A DNA stretch of 18,152 nucleotides. It comes from CAZVCJ01 sp964625745. Lineage in GTDB: Bacteria > Chloroflexota > Anaerolineae > VGOG01. The notes beneath the pieces were generated by a model. That model saw only the letters and a program-made list of their open reading frames with translations. It did no database searches and was not told the origin of the DNA. The translations under genes and the position numbers were made by a program. Location of the stretch: assembly GCA_964625745.1 (NCBI GenBank), contig CAZVCJ010000079.1:1-18152 (forward strand), written 5' to 3'. Of the stretch, positions 6,393 through 13,845 are shown in pieces; within the stretch, counting starts at the first letter, position 1; each line of letters begins with the position of its first letter.

Positions 6393-6500
6393 AAAGAGCC
6401 CAGGTTTTTTCGAGTAAGCGGAGATGCCTCCACTGGGCCTTCGACCCGGTTCGGTGCCTCGCTTACCGGGCGGGACCATTAGCCGAAACTGCCGGCAAAC
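6393..6500 (+). promoter_or_regulatory. Structured leader between stem I copy 1 and the DUF4258 gene
   Basis: It contains a U6 run (6405-6410) just after a weak CCTG/CAGG stem (6388-6391 with 6401-6404). The competing pairing is GCCCAG (6398-6403) with CTGGGC (6433-6438). A longer helix, GTAAGCG (6414-6420) with CGCTTAC (6460-6466), follows. The mutually exclusive stems could act as terminator and antiterminator. CGGGACC (6471-6476 region) is at best a degenerate T-box sequence. There is no clear ribosome site before the ATG at 6501. Confidence 0.4.
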
Positions 6501-6827
6501 ATGGACATTGAAGAGATCAAAGCTAAAGTTCGAGCCGACCAGTATGTCTACACCCATCACGCGGATATTGAGCGCAAGGCAGATGAGTTGACATTTGCCC
6601 AGGTTGAAAAAGCCCTGCTGAACGGAGAGATACTCGAGCAATATCCTGATACAGGGCGTGGCGAAAGTTGTCTGATTGTGGGCTTTGCGAAGGATGTACC
6701 GACTCACGCCGTCTGCGGTTGGCGTCGGGAGAAAGTAGCACTAATCACGGTTTACATTCCACGCCCACCGAAGTTTGTTGACCCCTGGACACGAGGAGAG
6801 AAGAGTGATGCGGAAAACTCAATGTAA
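6501..6827 (+). CDS. DUF4258 protein, RelE-like toxin candidate
   Basis: A 108-residue protein with the DUF4258 pattern: IEEIKAKVRADQYVYTHHADIERKADEL at the start, then the ALLNGEILEQYPDTGRGESCLIVGF core, and VALITVYIPRPPKFVD at the end. This family has a small RelE/BrnT-type fold and is often encoded next to a YgiT-type zinc-finger antitoxin, as here. The start at MDIEEI fits family members; no strong ribosome site is visible upstream, which suggests poor or regulated translation. Its last 20 bases overlap the YgiT gene. It lies between two copies of a serine T-box stem I. Family membership is clear; toxicity is inferred from the partner. Confidence 0.85.
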   Translation: MDIEEIKAKVRADQYVYTHHADIERKADELTFAQVEKALLNGEILEQYPDTGRGESCLIVGFAKDVPTHAVCGWRREKVALITVYIPRPPKFVDPWTRGEKSDAENSM

Positions 6828-7056
6828 TTTCTGCGGCAGTGACCGCTACGAAGAACGTCGAATCGAATATCTCTATAGCCACAAGGGTAAATACTTGCTG
6901 GTGCCCAACACCCCGGTTGAGATTTGCCTCAACTGCGGAATGGTTTATTACGATGCGGCTGTCCTGAAGGAGATCGAACGGCGCTTCTTTGCCATTCAGC
7001 ACAAACATGAAGAGCCGGACCGCTACATTGAGATGCCGGCAATGGCCTACGCCTAG
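6808..7056 (+). CDS. YgiT-type zinc-finger protein, antitoxin candidate
   Basis: An 82-residue protein with two CxxC pairs (C6/C9 and C40/C43) that should bind one zinc ion, as in the N-terminal domain of MqsA/YgiT. The text around them (CNFCGSDRYEERRIEYLY, then VPNTPVEICLNCGMVYYDA) is typical of the short YgiT class without the C-terminal HTH. The ATG at 6808 follows GAGGAGAG (6793-6800) and overlaps the DUF4258 gene. In MqsRA-like systems this domain neutralises the toxin. Without an HTH it probably does not repress its own operon, which would leave room for the leader RNA to control expression. Confidence 0.88.
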   Translation: MRKTQCNFCGSDRYEERRIEYLYSHKGKYLLVPNTPVEICLNCGMVYYDAAVLKEIERRFFAIQHKHEEPDRYIEMPAMAYA

Positions 7057-7085
7057 CCAACGGAGGCATTACAACCGAAGAGATC

Positions 7086-7346
7086 AAAAGACGCTGACGG
7101 AGACGAGTAAGCAGCGCTAGACTTCCAGAGAGTCGCCGACTGGTGGAAGGCGATAGTCACAGGTTGCTGAAATCCCCTCCTGAGTCGCCAGCGGAAATGG
7201 CAGATAGGCCAGATTATGCCAGGCCGGGCGCTCCCGTTATCGAGTTGGAGTCCGAGGACTCCACAAGGTTGCTTGCCGTGAGGCGGCAGCGAAGAAAGGT
7301 GGCACCACGAGCGCTCTTCGTCCTTATCAGGAGTGAAGAGCGTTTT
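7086..7346 (+). ncRNA. Serine T-box riboswitch of serS
   Basis: A complete T-box leader. Stem I (7086-7189) has the AGTAA loop, AGAGAG bulge, a TCGCC/GGCGA distal stem, GACT/AGTC and CAGC/GCTG helices, and a UCC serine specifier at 7173-7175. The T-box sequence AGGTGGCACCACG is at 7298-7310. Its UGGC (7300-7303) is complementary to GCCA, fitting the G73 discriminator of tRNA-Ser. The antiterminator can form through AGCG (about 7288-7291) with CGCT (7312-7315). The terminator is CGCTCTTC (7312-7319) with GAAGAGCG (7335-7342) and TTTT. Uncharged tRNA-Ser would favour readthrough into serS. Confidence 0.92.
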
Positions 7347-7372
7347 CCATTAAAAACAGAGGGAGGTCAATC

Positions 7373-8641
7373 ATGCTCGACCTAAATTTCATCCGCGAGA
7401 ACCCAGACCAGGTCAAAGAGGCTTTGGTCAAATTGAACACCGGCGCGCCTGTTGACGAGATCCTGGCCCTGGACGAGGAGCGGCGCACGCTGCTGACGGA
7501 GGTGGAAGCCCTGAAGCATCAGCGCAACGTTACCTCTACAAAGATAGGACGCATGGAGAAGGGAGAGGATCGCCAGTCGCTCATCGCGGAGATGCGCCAG
7601 GTGGGGGAGCGCGTCAAAGCCCTGGATGACCGGGTAAGTAATGTAGATGAACAGCTTCAGGAGGCCATGCTTCTGGTGCCCAACATGCCCCACGAGTCGG
7701 TGCCCGTTGGCAAGGACGACAGCGAGAACGTGGTGGTGCGTATCGAGGGTGAGCCCCGCCAGTTCGACTTTGAGCCGCTACCTCACTGGGACCTGGGGCC
7801 GGTGTTGGGCATCATTGACTTCGAGCGGGGAGTGAAGCTCTCTGGCACGCGCTTCTACGTGCTCAAGGGCCTGGGGGCCAGGCTTCAGCGGGCGCTCATT
7901 GCCTGGATGCTCGACCTGCACGTGAACGAGCAAGGCTACACTGAAATCTACCCCCCCTACGTGGTCAAGCGAGAATGTATGGTCGGGGCAGCGCAGTTGC
8001 CCAAGTTTGAGGCCAACATCTACCACGACGTCGAAGACGACTTCTGGTTCATCGGCACGGCAGAGATTCCGCTGACCAACCTGCATCGCGACGAGATCCT
8101 CGAGGCAGACCAGTTGCCGCTGTACTACGTGGCCTACTCGCCCTGTTTCCGACGAGAGAAGTTCTCCGCTGGCAAGGACACGCGGGGCATCAAGCGAGGG
8201 CATCAGTTCGACAAGGTGGAGATGTATAAGTTCACTACCACGGAGAACTCCTACGAGGAACTGGAGAAGATGGTGGACAACGCGGAGGATGTGTGCCGGG
8301 GGCTGGGCATCCCCTACCGAGTGGTGCAGATGTGCACCGGCGACCTGGGCTTCGCCGCTGCCAAGAAGTACGACGTGGAGATGTGGGCACCCGGCTGCGG
8401 CGAGTGGCTGGAGGTCAGCTCCTGTTCCAATTGCGAGGGTTTCCAGGCCCGCCGGGCCAACATCCGCTACCGGCCGGAGCCTGGTGCCAGGCCTGAGTTC
8501 GCCCACACCCTCAACGGAAGCGGCCTGGCCTTGCCCCGAACAATGATCGCCGTCATGGAGAACTACCAACAGGCTGATGGCAGCATCGTCGTTCCTGAGG
8601 TACTGCGGCCCTACATGGGGGAGGTAGAAATAATCAACTAG
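7373..8641 (+). CDS. serS: Seryl-tRNA synthetase
   Basis: Class II aminoacyl-tRNA synthetase that charges tRNA-Ser (and tRNA-Sec) with serine. The 422 residues match bacterial SerRS. The N-terminal arm at about 30-100 is a long antiparallel coiled coil (EERRTLLTEVEALKHQRN onward) that contacts the long variable arm of tRNA-Ser. Then come GTAEIPLTN (228-236), motif 2 from CFRREKFSAGKDTRG to HQFDKVEMYKF (258-287), and motif 3 NGSGLALPRTMIAVMENYQ (381-399). A GGGAGG site precedes the ATG. Expression is controlled by the serine T-box just upstream. The gene is followed by heptamer repeats and a terminator. Confidence 0.98.
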   Translation: MLDLNFIRENPDQVKEALVKLNTGAPVDEILALDEERRTLLTEVEALKHQRNVTSTKIGRMEKGEDRQSLIAEMRQVGERVKALDDRVSNVDEQLQEAMLLVPNMPHESVPVGKDDSENVVVRIEGEPRQFDFEPLPHWDLGPVLGIIDFERGVKLSGTRFYVLKGLGARLQRALIAWMLDLHVNEQGYTEIYPPYVVKRECMVGAAQLPKFEANIYHDVEDDFWFIGTAEIPLTNLHRDEILEADQLPLYYVAYSPCFRREKFSAGKDTRGIKRGHQFDKVEMYKFTTTENSYEELEKMVDNAEDVCRGLGIPYRVVQMCTGDLGFAAAKKYDVEMWAPGCGEWLEVSSCSNCEGFQARRANIRYRPEPGARPEFAHTLNGSGLALPRTMIAVMENYQQADGSIVVPEVLRPYMGEVEIIN

Positions 8642-8650
8642 GGTTACATG

Positions 8651-8685
8651 AAACGTGAAACGTCAAACGTCAAACGTCAAACGTG
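8651..8685. repeat. Five tandem heptamers AAACGT(C/G)
   Basis: Five head-to-tail copies of AAACGTS fill 8651-8685 with no interruption, directly after the serS stop. The same word occurs twice in tandem at 13813-13826 and once at 12309-12315, always outside genes or at a stop codon. This resembles the short tandemly repeated sequences known in cyanobacteria and filamentous phototrophs. Confidence 0.75.
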
Positions 8686-8724
8686 AATCCGTGCCAACAG
8701 GTCAAATCTGTTTGATGAAAGCAG

Positions 8725-8759
8725 AAACGCTCGGGGGCACCTAGCACTCCCGAGCGTTT
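8725..8759. terminator. Intrinsic terminator between converging serS and pfk
   Basis: An 11-bp perfect stem (AAACGCTCGGG at 8725-8735, CCCGAGCGTTT at 8749-8759) with a 13-nt loop and TTTT on the plus side. The minus direction has only TTT, so it serves serS best but could act both ways. Confidence 0.8.
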
Positions 8760-8772
8760 TCGTTACGTGAGG

Positions 8773-8800
8773 CCCTTGGGGTTTTGGAAAACCCCAGGGG
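8773..8800 (-). terminator. GC-rich hairpin after the phosphofructokinase gene
   Basis: TGGGGTTTT (8777-8785) and AAAACCCCA (8788-8796) are perfect inverted copies, flanked by CCC and GGGG that extend the stem with one mismatch. It lies just beyond the pfk stop. The T-run is inside the arm rather than after the stem. Confidence 0.45.
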
Positions 8801-8810
8801 TCTGAATGCA

Positions 8811-9971
8811 CTAATACAGGAACATCGGCTTGCCGTGAGCGTGCCAAACTTTGGGCCGGTACTCCTCGACGTCGTACAGGGCACGCACATCCACCGTCTT
8901 GACGCCCAGCAATGGCGATTCCGCCGTCACGTCGGTGTACCGCCCATCACGCAATGCCACCATGCGCCCAAACTTCTTCGTCGCGATCAGATCCATGGCA
9001 ATGTTGGCATAGTTGACGGCAACCATGATGTCCAACGCATCCGGCTCCCCGGAGCGCATCAGGTAGCCGACTTCCTGAATCAACGTTGCTTCGCCCGTTA
9101 TCCTTTGCAGCATGTCAGCGGTCACAGCGCCGATGCCGCCAAGCTTCTTGTGCCCATAAGGGTCAATCTTGTCCTCCTTATAGACGATTTCCTCGCCCAG
9201 CATTCGAGCCCCTTCAGAAATGGTCATCATAGCGTAATGGCTGGGGTTGGCGCGTTTGTCCTGCATCAGGAAATCGGCCAGTCTTTCGATGTCGAAGGGG
9301 ACCTCGGAGATGATGGCCCGATCTACGCCAGCGAGATATGCAGAGATGAGCGAGGTCTCCCCACAGTGGCGACCGAATAGCTCGATAACCCCGATGCGCT
9401 CGTGAGAGCCACAGGTGCTGCGCAGTTGGTGAATGAAACCGACGCTGCGGGTGACTGCGGTGGAAAAGCCGATGCAGAAATCGGTCCCAAAGACGTCGTT
9501 ATCCATCGTCTTTGGAATGGATACAATGGGGAACCTCTCACGGTGAAGCCGTGCACCATATCCCAGCGTGTCCTCTCCCCCGATAGGGATCAGCACGTCA
9601 ATCTTCAGGTGCTCCAGGTTCTTGAGCACGTGAGGGGTAAAGTCCAGGAGCCCCTCCTCGTCGGGCTCTTGTTCCTCTGGCTTCAGGAAGGCAGGGGCCT
9701 GTTGCGGCCGCATGCGGCTTGGGTTCGTGCGTGAGGTATGCAAAAAGGTACCGCCGGTACGGTCAATCGTGCGTGTGTTAGCCTTGTTCAAAGGTCGGAT
9801 AAAGAGCTCGTGAGTTTCAGGGTCGTCCGGGTTGTAGTGCAGAAGCCCCATCCAACCACGCCGAATGCCGATTACCTCATGACCCTCACTCACGCCACGG
9901 TAGGTTACCGTCTTAATGACGGGGTTCAAACCGGGGACATCCCCGCCGCCTGTTAGAATTCCAATCCTCAT
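8811..9971 (-). CDS. Phosphofructokinase with PPi-type active-site residues
   Basis: Phosphorylates fructose 6-phosphate to the 1,6-bisphosphate. The 386-residue PFK-A-family protein has LTGGGDVPGLN (6-16), GGEDTLGYG (131-139), PKTMDND with the catalytic Asp (153-159), and FGRHCGETS. In this family Gly at the GGDG position and Gly before TIDND mark ATP enzymes, while Asp and Lys mark pyrophosphate enzymes. Here they are Asp134 and Lys154, so PPi is the predicted phosphoryl donor and the reaction would be reversible. GGED instead of GGDD is a small variation. The ATG at 9971 has an AGGAGGAG site. It lies downstream of fba and fbp in the same direction. Confidence is high for the family, moderate for the donor. 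Confidence 0.9.
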   Translation of the reverse strand: MRIGILTGGGDVPGLNPVIKTVTYRGVSEGHEVIGIRRGWMGLLHYNPDDPETHELFIRPLNKANTRTIDRTGGTFLHTSRTNPSRMRPQQAPAFLKPEEQEPDEEGLLDFTPHVLKNLEHLKIDVLIPIGGEDTLGYGARLHRERFPIVSIPKTMDNDVFGTDFCIGFSTAVTRSVGFIHQLRSTCGSHERIGVIELFGRHCGETSLISAYLAGVDRAIISEVPFDIERLADFLMQDKRANPSHYAMMTISEGARMLGEEIVYKEDKIDPYGHKKLGGIGAVTADMLQRITGEATLIQEVGYLMRSGEPDALDIMVAVNYANIAMDLIATKKFGRMVALRDGRYTDVTAESPLLGVKTVDVRALYDVEEYRPKVWHAHGKPMFLY

Positions 9972-9993
9972 AAGTCTCCTCCTGCAATTTGTT

Positions 9994-10094
9994 AGAAACC
10001 AGGTTTTTACCCTGCTTGAATGGACACACTGTTGCTTTTAAGGCTCTCCGCTGTACGGAAAGCCACATTCTCTTCAGCGAAAAACCTGGTTTCT
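9994..10094. repeat. Long-loop inverted repeat between fbp and pfk
   Basis: A perfect 15-bp inverted pair, AGAAACCAGGTTTTT (9994-10008) and AAAAACCTGGTTTCT (10080-10094), encloses about 71 bp that contain further short pairings. It fills the gap between the fbp stop and the pfk ribosome site. It may be a dispersed repeat; as RNA it could also attenuate readthrough into pfk. Confidence 0.7.
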
Positions 10095-10118
10095 GGACTC
10101 CGTCAGGCTCAGTCCGCT

Positions 10119-11132
10119 CTACTCAAACTCGCGGATGAACTGTTCTGCCTCGTCCACGCCCTCCCGGCTGCCGATGAACAGGGGCACGCGCTGATGCAGC
10201 GATTCTGGCTGGATGTGCATGATGTCCTGCGTGCCATCGGAAGCGCGCCCGCCCGCCTGTTCGACGATGAAGGCCAGGGGTGCCGCCTCGTAGAGCAGCC
10301 GGAGTTTGCCGCGCGGTTTCTCTGGGTCCCTGGTGTCGGCCGGGTACATGAAGAGGCCACCCGCCAGCAAGTTGCGGTGAAAGTCTGCCACCAACGTGCC
10401 GATGTAACGCCCCGAATAGGGCCGGCCCGTGGCTTCGTCGGACGCCTTCAGACAGTCCACGTAGCGGCGAACGCCCTCGCTCCAGTAGTGATAGTTGCCT
10501 TCATTGACACTGTAATACTTGCCTCGAGACGGAATCTGGATATTGGGATGCGAGAGGAGAAACTCGCCCACACTGGGATCGAGGGTAAAACCGTGCACTC
10601 GCTGACCAGTGGTGTAGACCATCATAGTGCTAGAGCCGTAGAGGATGTAGCCCGCGGCGACCTGCTTGTAACCGGGCTGCAGGAAATCTTCCAACGTACC
10701 CCGTCGTTCATCCGAGACCTTGCGGTGGATGGAGAAAATCGTGCCGACGCTGACGTTCACGTCAATGTTGGCCGAGCCATCCAGGGGGTCAAAGATGAGC
10801 ACGTACTTGCCGCAAGGAAACCGCTCAGGGATGGGAATGACATCGGGGTTCTCCTCGGAGGCCATGGCGCACAGCCGGCCAGTGTGATCGTTCATGCGGA
10901 TCATGGTCTCGTTGGCGAACACGTCCAGCTTCATGACCTGTTCACCCTGGACGTTTACTTCGCCAGCGAGGCCCAGGATTTCCGCCAGGCCCGCCTTGCT
11001 CACCTCACGGGAGATGATCTTGGCCGCCAGGGCGATGTCGTAGAGCAGATAGGTGAATTCGCCCGTCGCCCTGGGAAAGAATCGCTGTTGGTCCAGGATG
11101 TGGCGCTCAATGGTGATAATCTCTGAAGTCAT
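10119..11132 (-). CDS. fbp: Class I fructose-1,6-bisphosphatase
   Basis: Hydrolyses fructose 1,6-bisphosphate to fructose 6-phosphate in gluconeogenesis. The 337 residues match class I FBPase. The metal- and phosphate-binding segments are ASEENPD (91-97) and FDPLDGSANID (114-124), followed by VGTIFSI and later RYIGTLVADFHRNLLAGG and the C-terminal KLRLLYEAAPLAFIVEQAGG. The usual DPLDGSSN reads DPLDGSAN, a tolerated-looking change. The ATG at 11132 has a weak AAGGTG ribosome site. It is flanked by fba and pfk in the same direction; the three genes form the fructose-bisphosphate node. The long inverted repeats on both sides may separate expression levels. Confidence 0.96.
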   Translation of the reverse strand: MTSEIITIERHILDQQRFFPRATGEFTYLLYDIALAAKIISREVSKAGLAEILGLAGEVNVQGEQVMKLDVFANETMIRMNDHTGRLCAMASEENPDVIPIPERFPCGKYVLIFDPLDGSANIDVNVSVGTIFSIHRKVSDERRGTLEDFLQPGYKQVAAGYILYGSSTMMVYTTGQRVHGFTLDPSVGEFLLSHPNIQIPSRGKYYSVNEGNYHYWSEGVRRYVDCLKASDEATGRPYSGRYIGTLVADFHRNLLAGGLFMYPADTRDPEKPRGKLRLLYEAAPLAFIVEQAGGRASDGTQDIMHIQPESLHQRVPLFIGSREGVDEAEQFIREFE

Positions 11133-11161
11133 GGCACCTTACTTTGTGAGAAAACTCCGTC

Positions 11162-11260
11162 AGGTGCCAGGCACTTCCGCAAAAGCCAACCTGCCCAACG
11201 CTGAAGACGATTTGGAAAGTGCTCTTGCTTTTAGATTTTCGGTGAAAGTGCCTGGCACCT
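11162..11260. repeat. Long-loop inverted repeat between fba and fbp
   Basis: Perfect 15-bp inverted arms, AGGTGCCAGGCACTT (11162-11176) and AAGTGCCTGGCACCT (11246-11260), enclose about 69 bp. Each arm is itself nearly palindromic (GTGCCxGGCAC). The spacing is very like the pair at 9994-10094 although the arm sequence differs. Probably a dispersed repeat; it could form a long cruciform or an RNA hairpin. Confidence 0.7.
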
Positions 11261-11270
11261 ATGCTTACTG

Positions 11271-12194
11271 CTACTCTTCAGTCTGTCCAAGGTCTACACT
11301 GCGGTACTGCCTGGGCGGACTTTTGAAGCCGCCGCTGGAGTCAATGCGGTCGTTGCTCTTGAAGAGGCGGATCTTCTCCCGCACTGCTTCTTTGATATTC
11401 TCGCGAGAGATGCTCAGATATTTGCGGGGATCCACTTCGTCGGGATGCCTCTCGAAACCCTCCTTCATCCCTCGCACGAAAGCCTGATTCAGGTAAGTCG
11501 CCACGTTGACCTTGCAGACGCCGTGCTCGATGGCTTCGACCACACTCTCGTGCCGGACGCCCGACGAGCCGTGCAACACCAATGGCACCCCAACCTTCTG
11601 GCGGATGGCCTCGATACGCAGGATGTCCAGCGCAGCCTGGCGGGACTTCATGGCATGCACCGAGCCGGCGGCCACGGCCAGGGAATCGGCCCCGGTCAGA
11701 TCAACGAACTCTTTAGCCTGGTCGGGGTCCGTCATGGCTGCCTCCACTTCCTCAGGCGTTACGTCATCCGCGGCCTGAAGCACGCAGCCCAACTCCGCCT
11801 CGACAGGGATGCCAACGATGTGAGCAATCTCACAAACTTTCTTGGTGATAGCCACGTTCTCCTCGTAGGGGAGCTTGGAGCCATCGAACATCAGGGAGGT
11901 GAAGCCAGCTCTGAGACAGCGGACATTCTGCTCGAAGCTAGTGCCGTGGTCCAGGTGGAGAATCACAGGGACGTCAACCTGGTTGGCAGCGATCTTCACC
12001 AGACCGACCGCGAAGTCCAGGCCAGCGTAGCGGATAGCTCCCTGACTTACCTGGAGAATGACCGGCGCCCGCTCCTCCTGGGCCGCCTCGACGATAGCCT
12101 GCACCATCTCCATGTTGTTGGCATTGAAAGCCCCCACAGCGAAGCGTTCAGCCAAAGCTTGCTGTAGTACTTCTTTACTGGTTACTAATGGCAT
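11271..12194 (-). CDS. fba: Class II fructose-bisphosphate aldolase
   Basis: Zinc-dependent aldolase that cleaves fructose 1,6-bisphosphate to DHAP and glyceraldehyde 3-phosphate, or condenses them. The 307-residue TIM barrel has HLDHGTS (80-86; catalytic Asp82, zinc ligand His83), EAELG (132-136), the His180 ligand in GSVHAM, His208 in HGSSG, and NVATYLNQAF near the end. The last about 20 residues (SSGGFKSPPRQYRSVDLG) extend beyond the usual core and look disordered. The ATG at 12194 follows AAAGGTGAT. It is the first gene of the fba-fbp-pfk group. The family may also include tagatose-bisphosphate aldolases, but the context favours FBP. Confidence 0.95.
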   Translation of the reverse strand: MPLVTSKEVLQQALAERFAVGAFNANNMEMVQAIVEAAQEERAPVILQVSQGAIRYAGLDFAVGLVKIAANQVDVPVILHLDHGTSFEQNVRCLRAGFTSLMFDGSKLPYEENVAITKKVCEIAHIVGIPVEAELGCVLQAADDVTPEEVEAAMTDPDQAKEFVDLTGADSLAVAAGSVHAMKSRQAALDILRIEAIRQKVGVPLVLHGSSGVRHESVVEAIEHGVCKVNVATYLNQAFVRGMKEGFERHPDEVDPRKYLSISRENIKEAVREKIRLFKSNDRIDSSGGFKSPPRQYRSVDLGQTEE

Positions 12195-12320
12195 TTTCAG
12201 ATCACCTTTCCGACTTAAAGATTAGAGTTTGAGCCGATGGAGGGTAGGTGCGTCAAGGTGAACCTATGCTTCCATCAGAACAGCGCTCAGTGTACCACAA
12301 AAAAGAGCAAACGTCAAACT

Positions 12321-12349
12321 TTGCATGAGGTGTGAGCTTGTGATATACT
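12321..12349 (+). promoter_or_regulatory. Promoter for the deaminase gene
   Basis: TTGCAT (12321-12326) and TATACT (12344-12349) are 17 bp apart. The start would fall near 12356, leaving a leader of about 95 nt. A single AAACGTC heptamer lies just upstream (12309-12315). No matching promoter for the divergent fba gene was identified in this 257-bp gap. Confidence 0.6.
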
Positions 12350-12451
12350 TACGGACGTGTTGAGCTGCCTCCATTTTTACGCTGAGAAGAAGATGAAATA
12401 GGGAAATTGGAGGTAACGAGTCAGCGGTGAATAAGCAATGAGGGAGGATCC

Positions 12452-13813
12452 ATGTCTACCTTGCTAGTGAAAAACGCAGCCTTGCTGGTGACCATGGACG
12501 AGGAGAGGAGGCGCATCGAGGACGGCGGCGTCTTTGTGCGGGATAACGTCATCGAGGCGGTGGGGCCGACTGGAGAGCTGCCACAGGAGGCCGACCGGGT
12601 CATCTTCGCCTCAGGGATGATCGTCCTGCCGGGGCTGGTGAACACCCACCACCATCTCTACCAAACCCTGACCCGCGCCCTGCCCGCCGTGCAGGATGTA
12701 GAGCTTTTCGATTGGCTGCGTACTCTCTATCCCTTGTGGGCTGAGCTTACCGGGGAGGCTGTTTACGTCAGCGCGCTGGTGGGCCTGGCGGAGCTAATTC
12801 TCTCCGGTTGCACCACCACCGCCGATCACCTGTACCTCTTCCCCAACGACGCCTCGCTGGACGACGAGATCCGCGCCGCTCGCGAGCTGGGCATTCGCTT
12901 CCATCCCTGCCGGGGCAGCATGTCCCTGGGCCAGTCCCAGGGAGGTCTGCCGCCCGACCGGGTCGTCCAAAGCGAAAGTGCTATCCTGGCCGACTGCCAG
13001 CGAGTCATCAGGGAGTATCACGATCCGCAGCCCTATTCGATGCGCCGCATCGTCCTGGCCCCCTGTTCCCCCTTCTCAGTAACGCCGGAGTTGATGAGGG
13101 AGTCGGTGGCCCTGGCTAGACAGCACGGTCTGCACCTCCACACCCACGTGGCCGAGACCCTGGACGAGGAGAGCTTTTGTGGGGAGAAATTCGGCTGCCG
13201 CCCGGTGGAGTACATGGAAAAGCTGGGCTGGGTGGGTCCCGACGTCTTCTATGCCCACGCTATATACCTCAACGAGGAGGAGATAGCACTCCTGGCCGAG
13301 ACAGGCACCGGGGTGGCCCACTGTCCCAGCTCCAACATGCGCCTGGGCTCAGGGATAGCCCCCATCCGTGAGATGCTGGACGCGGGCGTGAGGGTGGCCC
13401 TGGCCGTGGACGGCAGCGCTTCCAACGACAGCTCCCATCTGCTGGCCGAAGCGCGTCTGGCCATGCTCCTGCAGCGGGTTCAGAAGGGCGCGGGAGCCCT
13501 CAGCGCTCAGGAGGCTCTGGAGATGGCTACCCTGGGCGGGGCGTCTATCCTGGGCCGCGACGACATCGGCTCGCTGGAAGCGGGCCAGGCGGCCGATTTC
13601 ATCGCCATTGACCTGAACAGGCTGGAGTACGCCGGGGCCTTGCACGATCCTTTGGCCGCGTTAGTCTTCTGTGCGCCAGTCAACGTGGACCTGTCGGTCA
13701 TCAACGGTCGGATCGTGGCGGAAGATGGTCGCCTGGTTGATTTTGACCTGGGGGAGATCGTGGCCTGCCACAACCGGATCTCCCGGCGGATGGTGGAGAG
13801 GGCGACGGCGTGA
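12452..13813 (+). CDS. Amidohydrolase, 8-oxoguanine deaminase-like
   Basis: A 453-residue metal-dependent hydrolase of the AtzB/TrzN/guanine-deaminase group. The metal ligands are HHH (66-68, the HxH motif), HLHTHVAET (228-236), H269 in FYAHA, and D320 in LAVDGSASND. The segment NTHHHLYQTLTRALPAVQD, with FDWLRTLYPLW and SGCTTTADHLYLFP, closely resembles 8-oxoguanine deaminase, which converts 8-oxoguanine to urate in purine salvage or damage disposal. The ATG is preceded by GGGAGGATCC. It is followed after heptamer repeats by a YraN gene and lacks purine-catabolism neighbours, so related substrates (hydroxylated triazines, isoxanthopterin) cannot be excluded. Confidence 0.88.
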   Translation: MSTLLVKNAALLVTMDEERRRIEDGGVFVRDNVIEAVGPTGELPQEADRVIFASGMIVLPGLVNTHHHLYQTLTRALPAVQDVELFDWLRTLYPLWAELTGEAVYVSALVGLAELILSGCTTTADHLYLFPNDASLDDEIRAARELGIRFHPCRGSMSLGQSQGGLPPDRVVQSESAILADCQRVIREYHDPQPYSMRRIVLAPCSPFSVTPELMRESVALARQHGLHLHTHVAETLDEESFCGEKFGCRPVEYMEKLGWVGPDVFYAHAIYLNEEEIALLAETGTGVAHCPSSNMRLGSGIAPIREMLDAGVRVALAVDGSASNDSSHLLAEARLAMLLQRVQKGAGALSAQEALEMATLGGASILGRDDIGSLEAGQAADFIAIDLNRLEYAGALHDPLAALVFCAPVNVDLSVINGRIVAEDGRLVDFDLGEIVACHNRISRRMVERATA

Positions 13814-13826
13814 AACGTCAAACGTG
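13813..13826. repeat. Two tandem heptamers AAACGT(C/G)
   Basis: AAACGTC and AAACGTG follow each other; the first base is the last base of the deaminase stop codon. This is the same unit as the five-copy array at 8651-8685. Confidence 0.6.
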
Positions 13827-13845
13827 AGAAGAAAGAGGGCGTTGG

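Noticed and set aside
6231..6707. 158-codon minus-strand frame over the T-box and DUF4258 start
   Set aside because: It covers the promoter, leader RNA, and a recognised gene on the other strand; its product matches nothing.
7143..7385. 80-codon plus-strand frame within the second T-box
   Set aside because: It lies inside a well-defined riboswitch and terminator and runs into the serS start; its frame is not protein-like.
8651..8685. CRISPR array
   Set aside because: The units are seven bases in direct tandem without spacers; there are no cas genes in the window.
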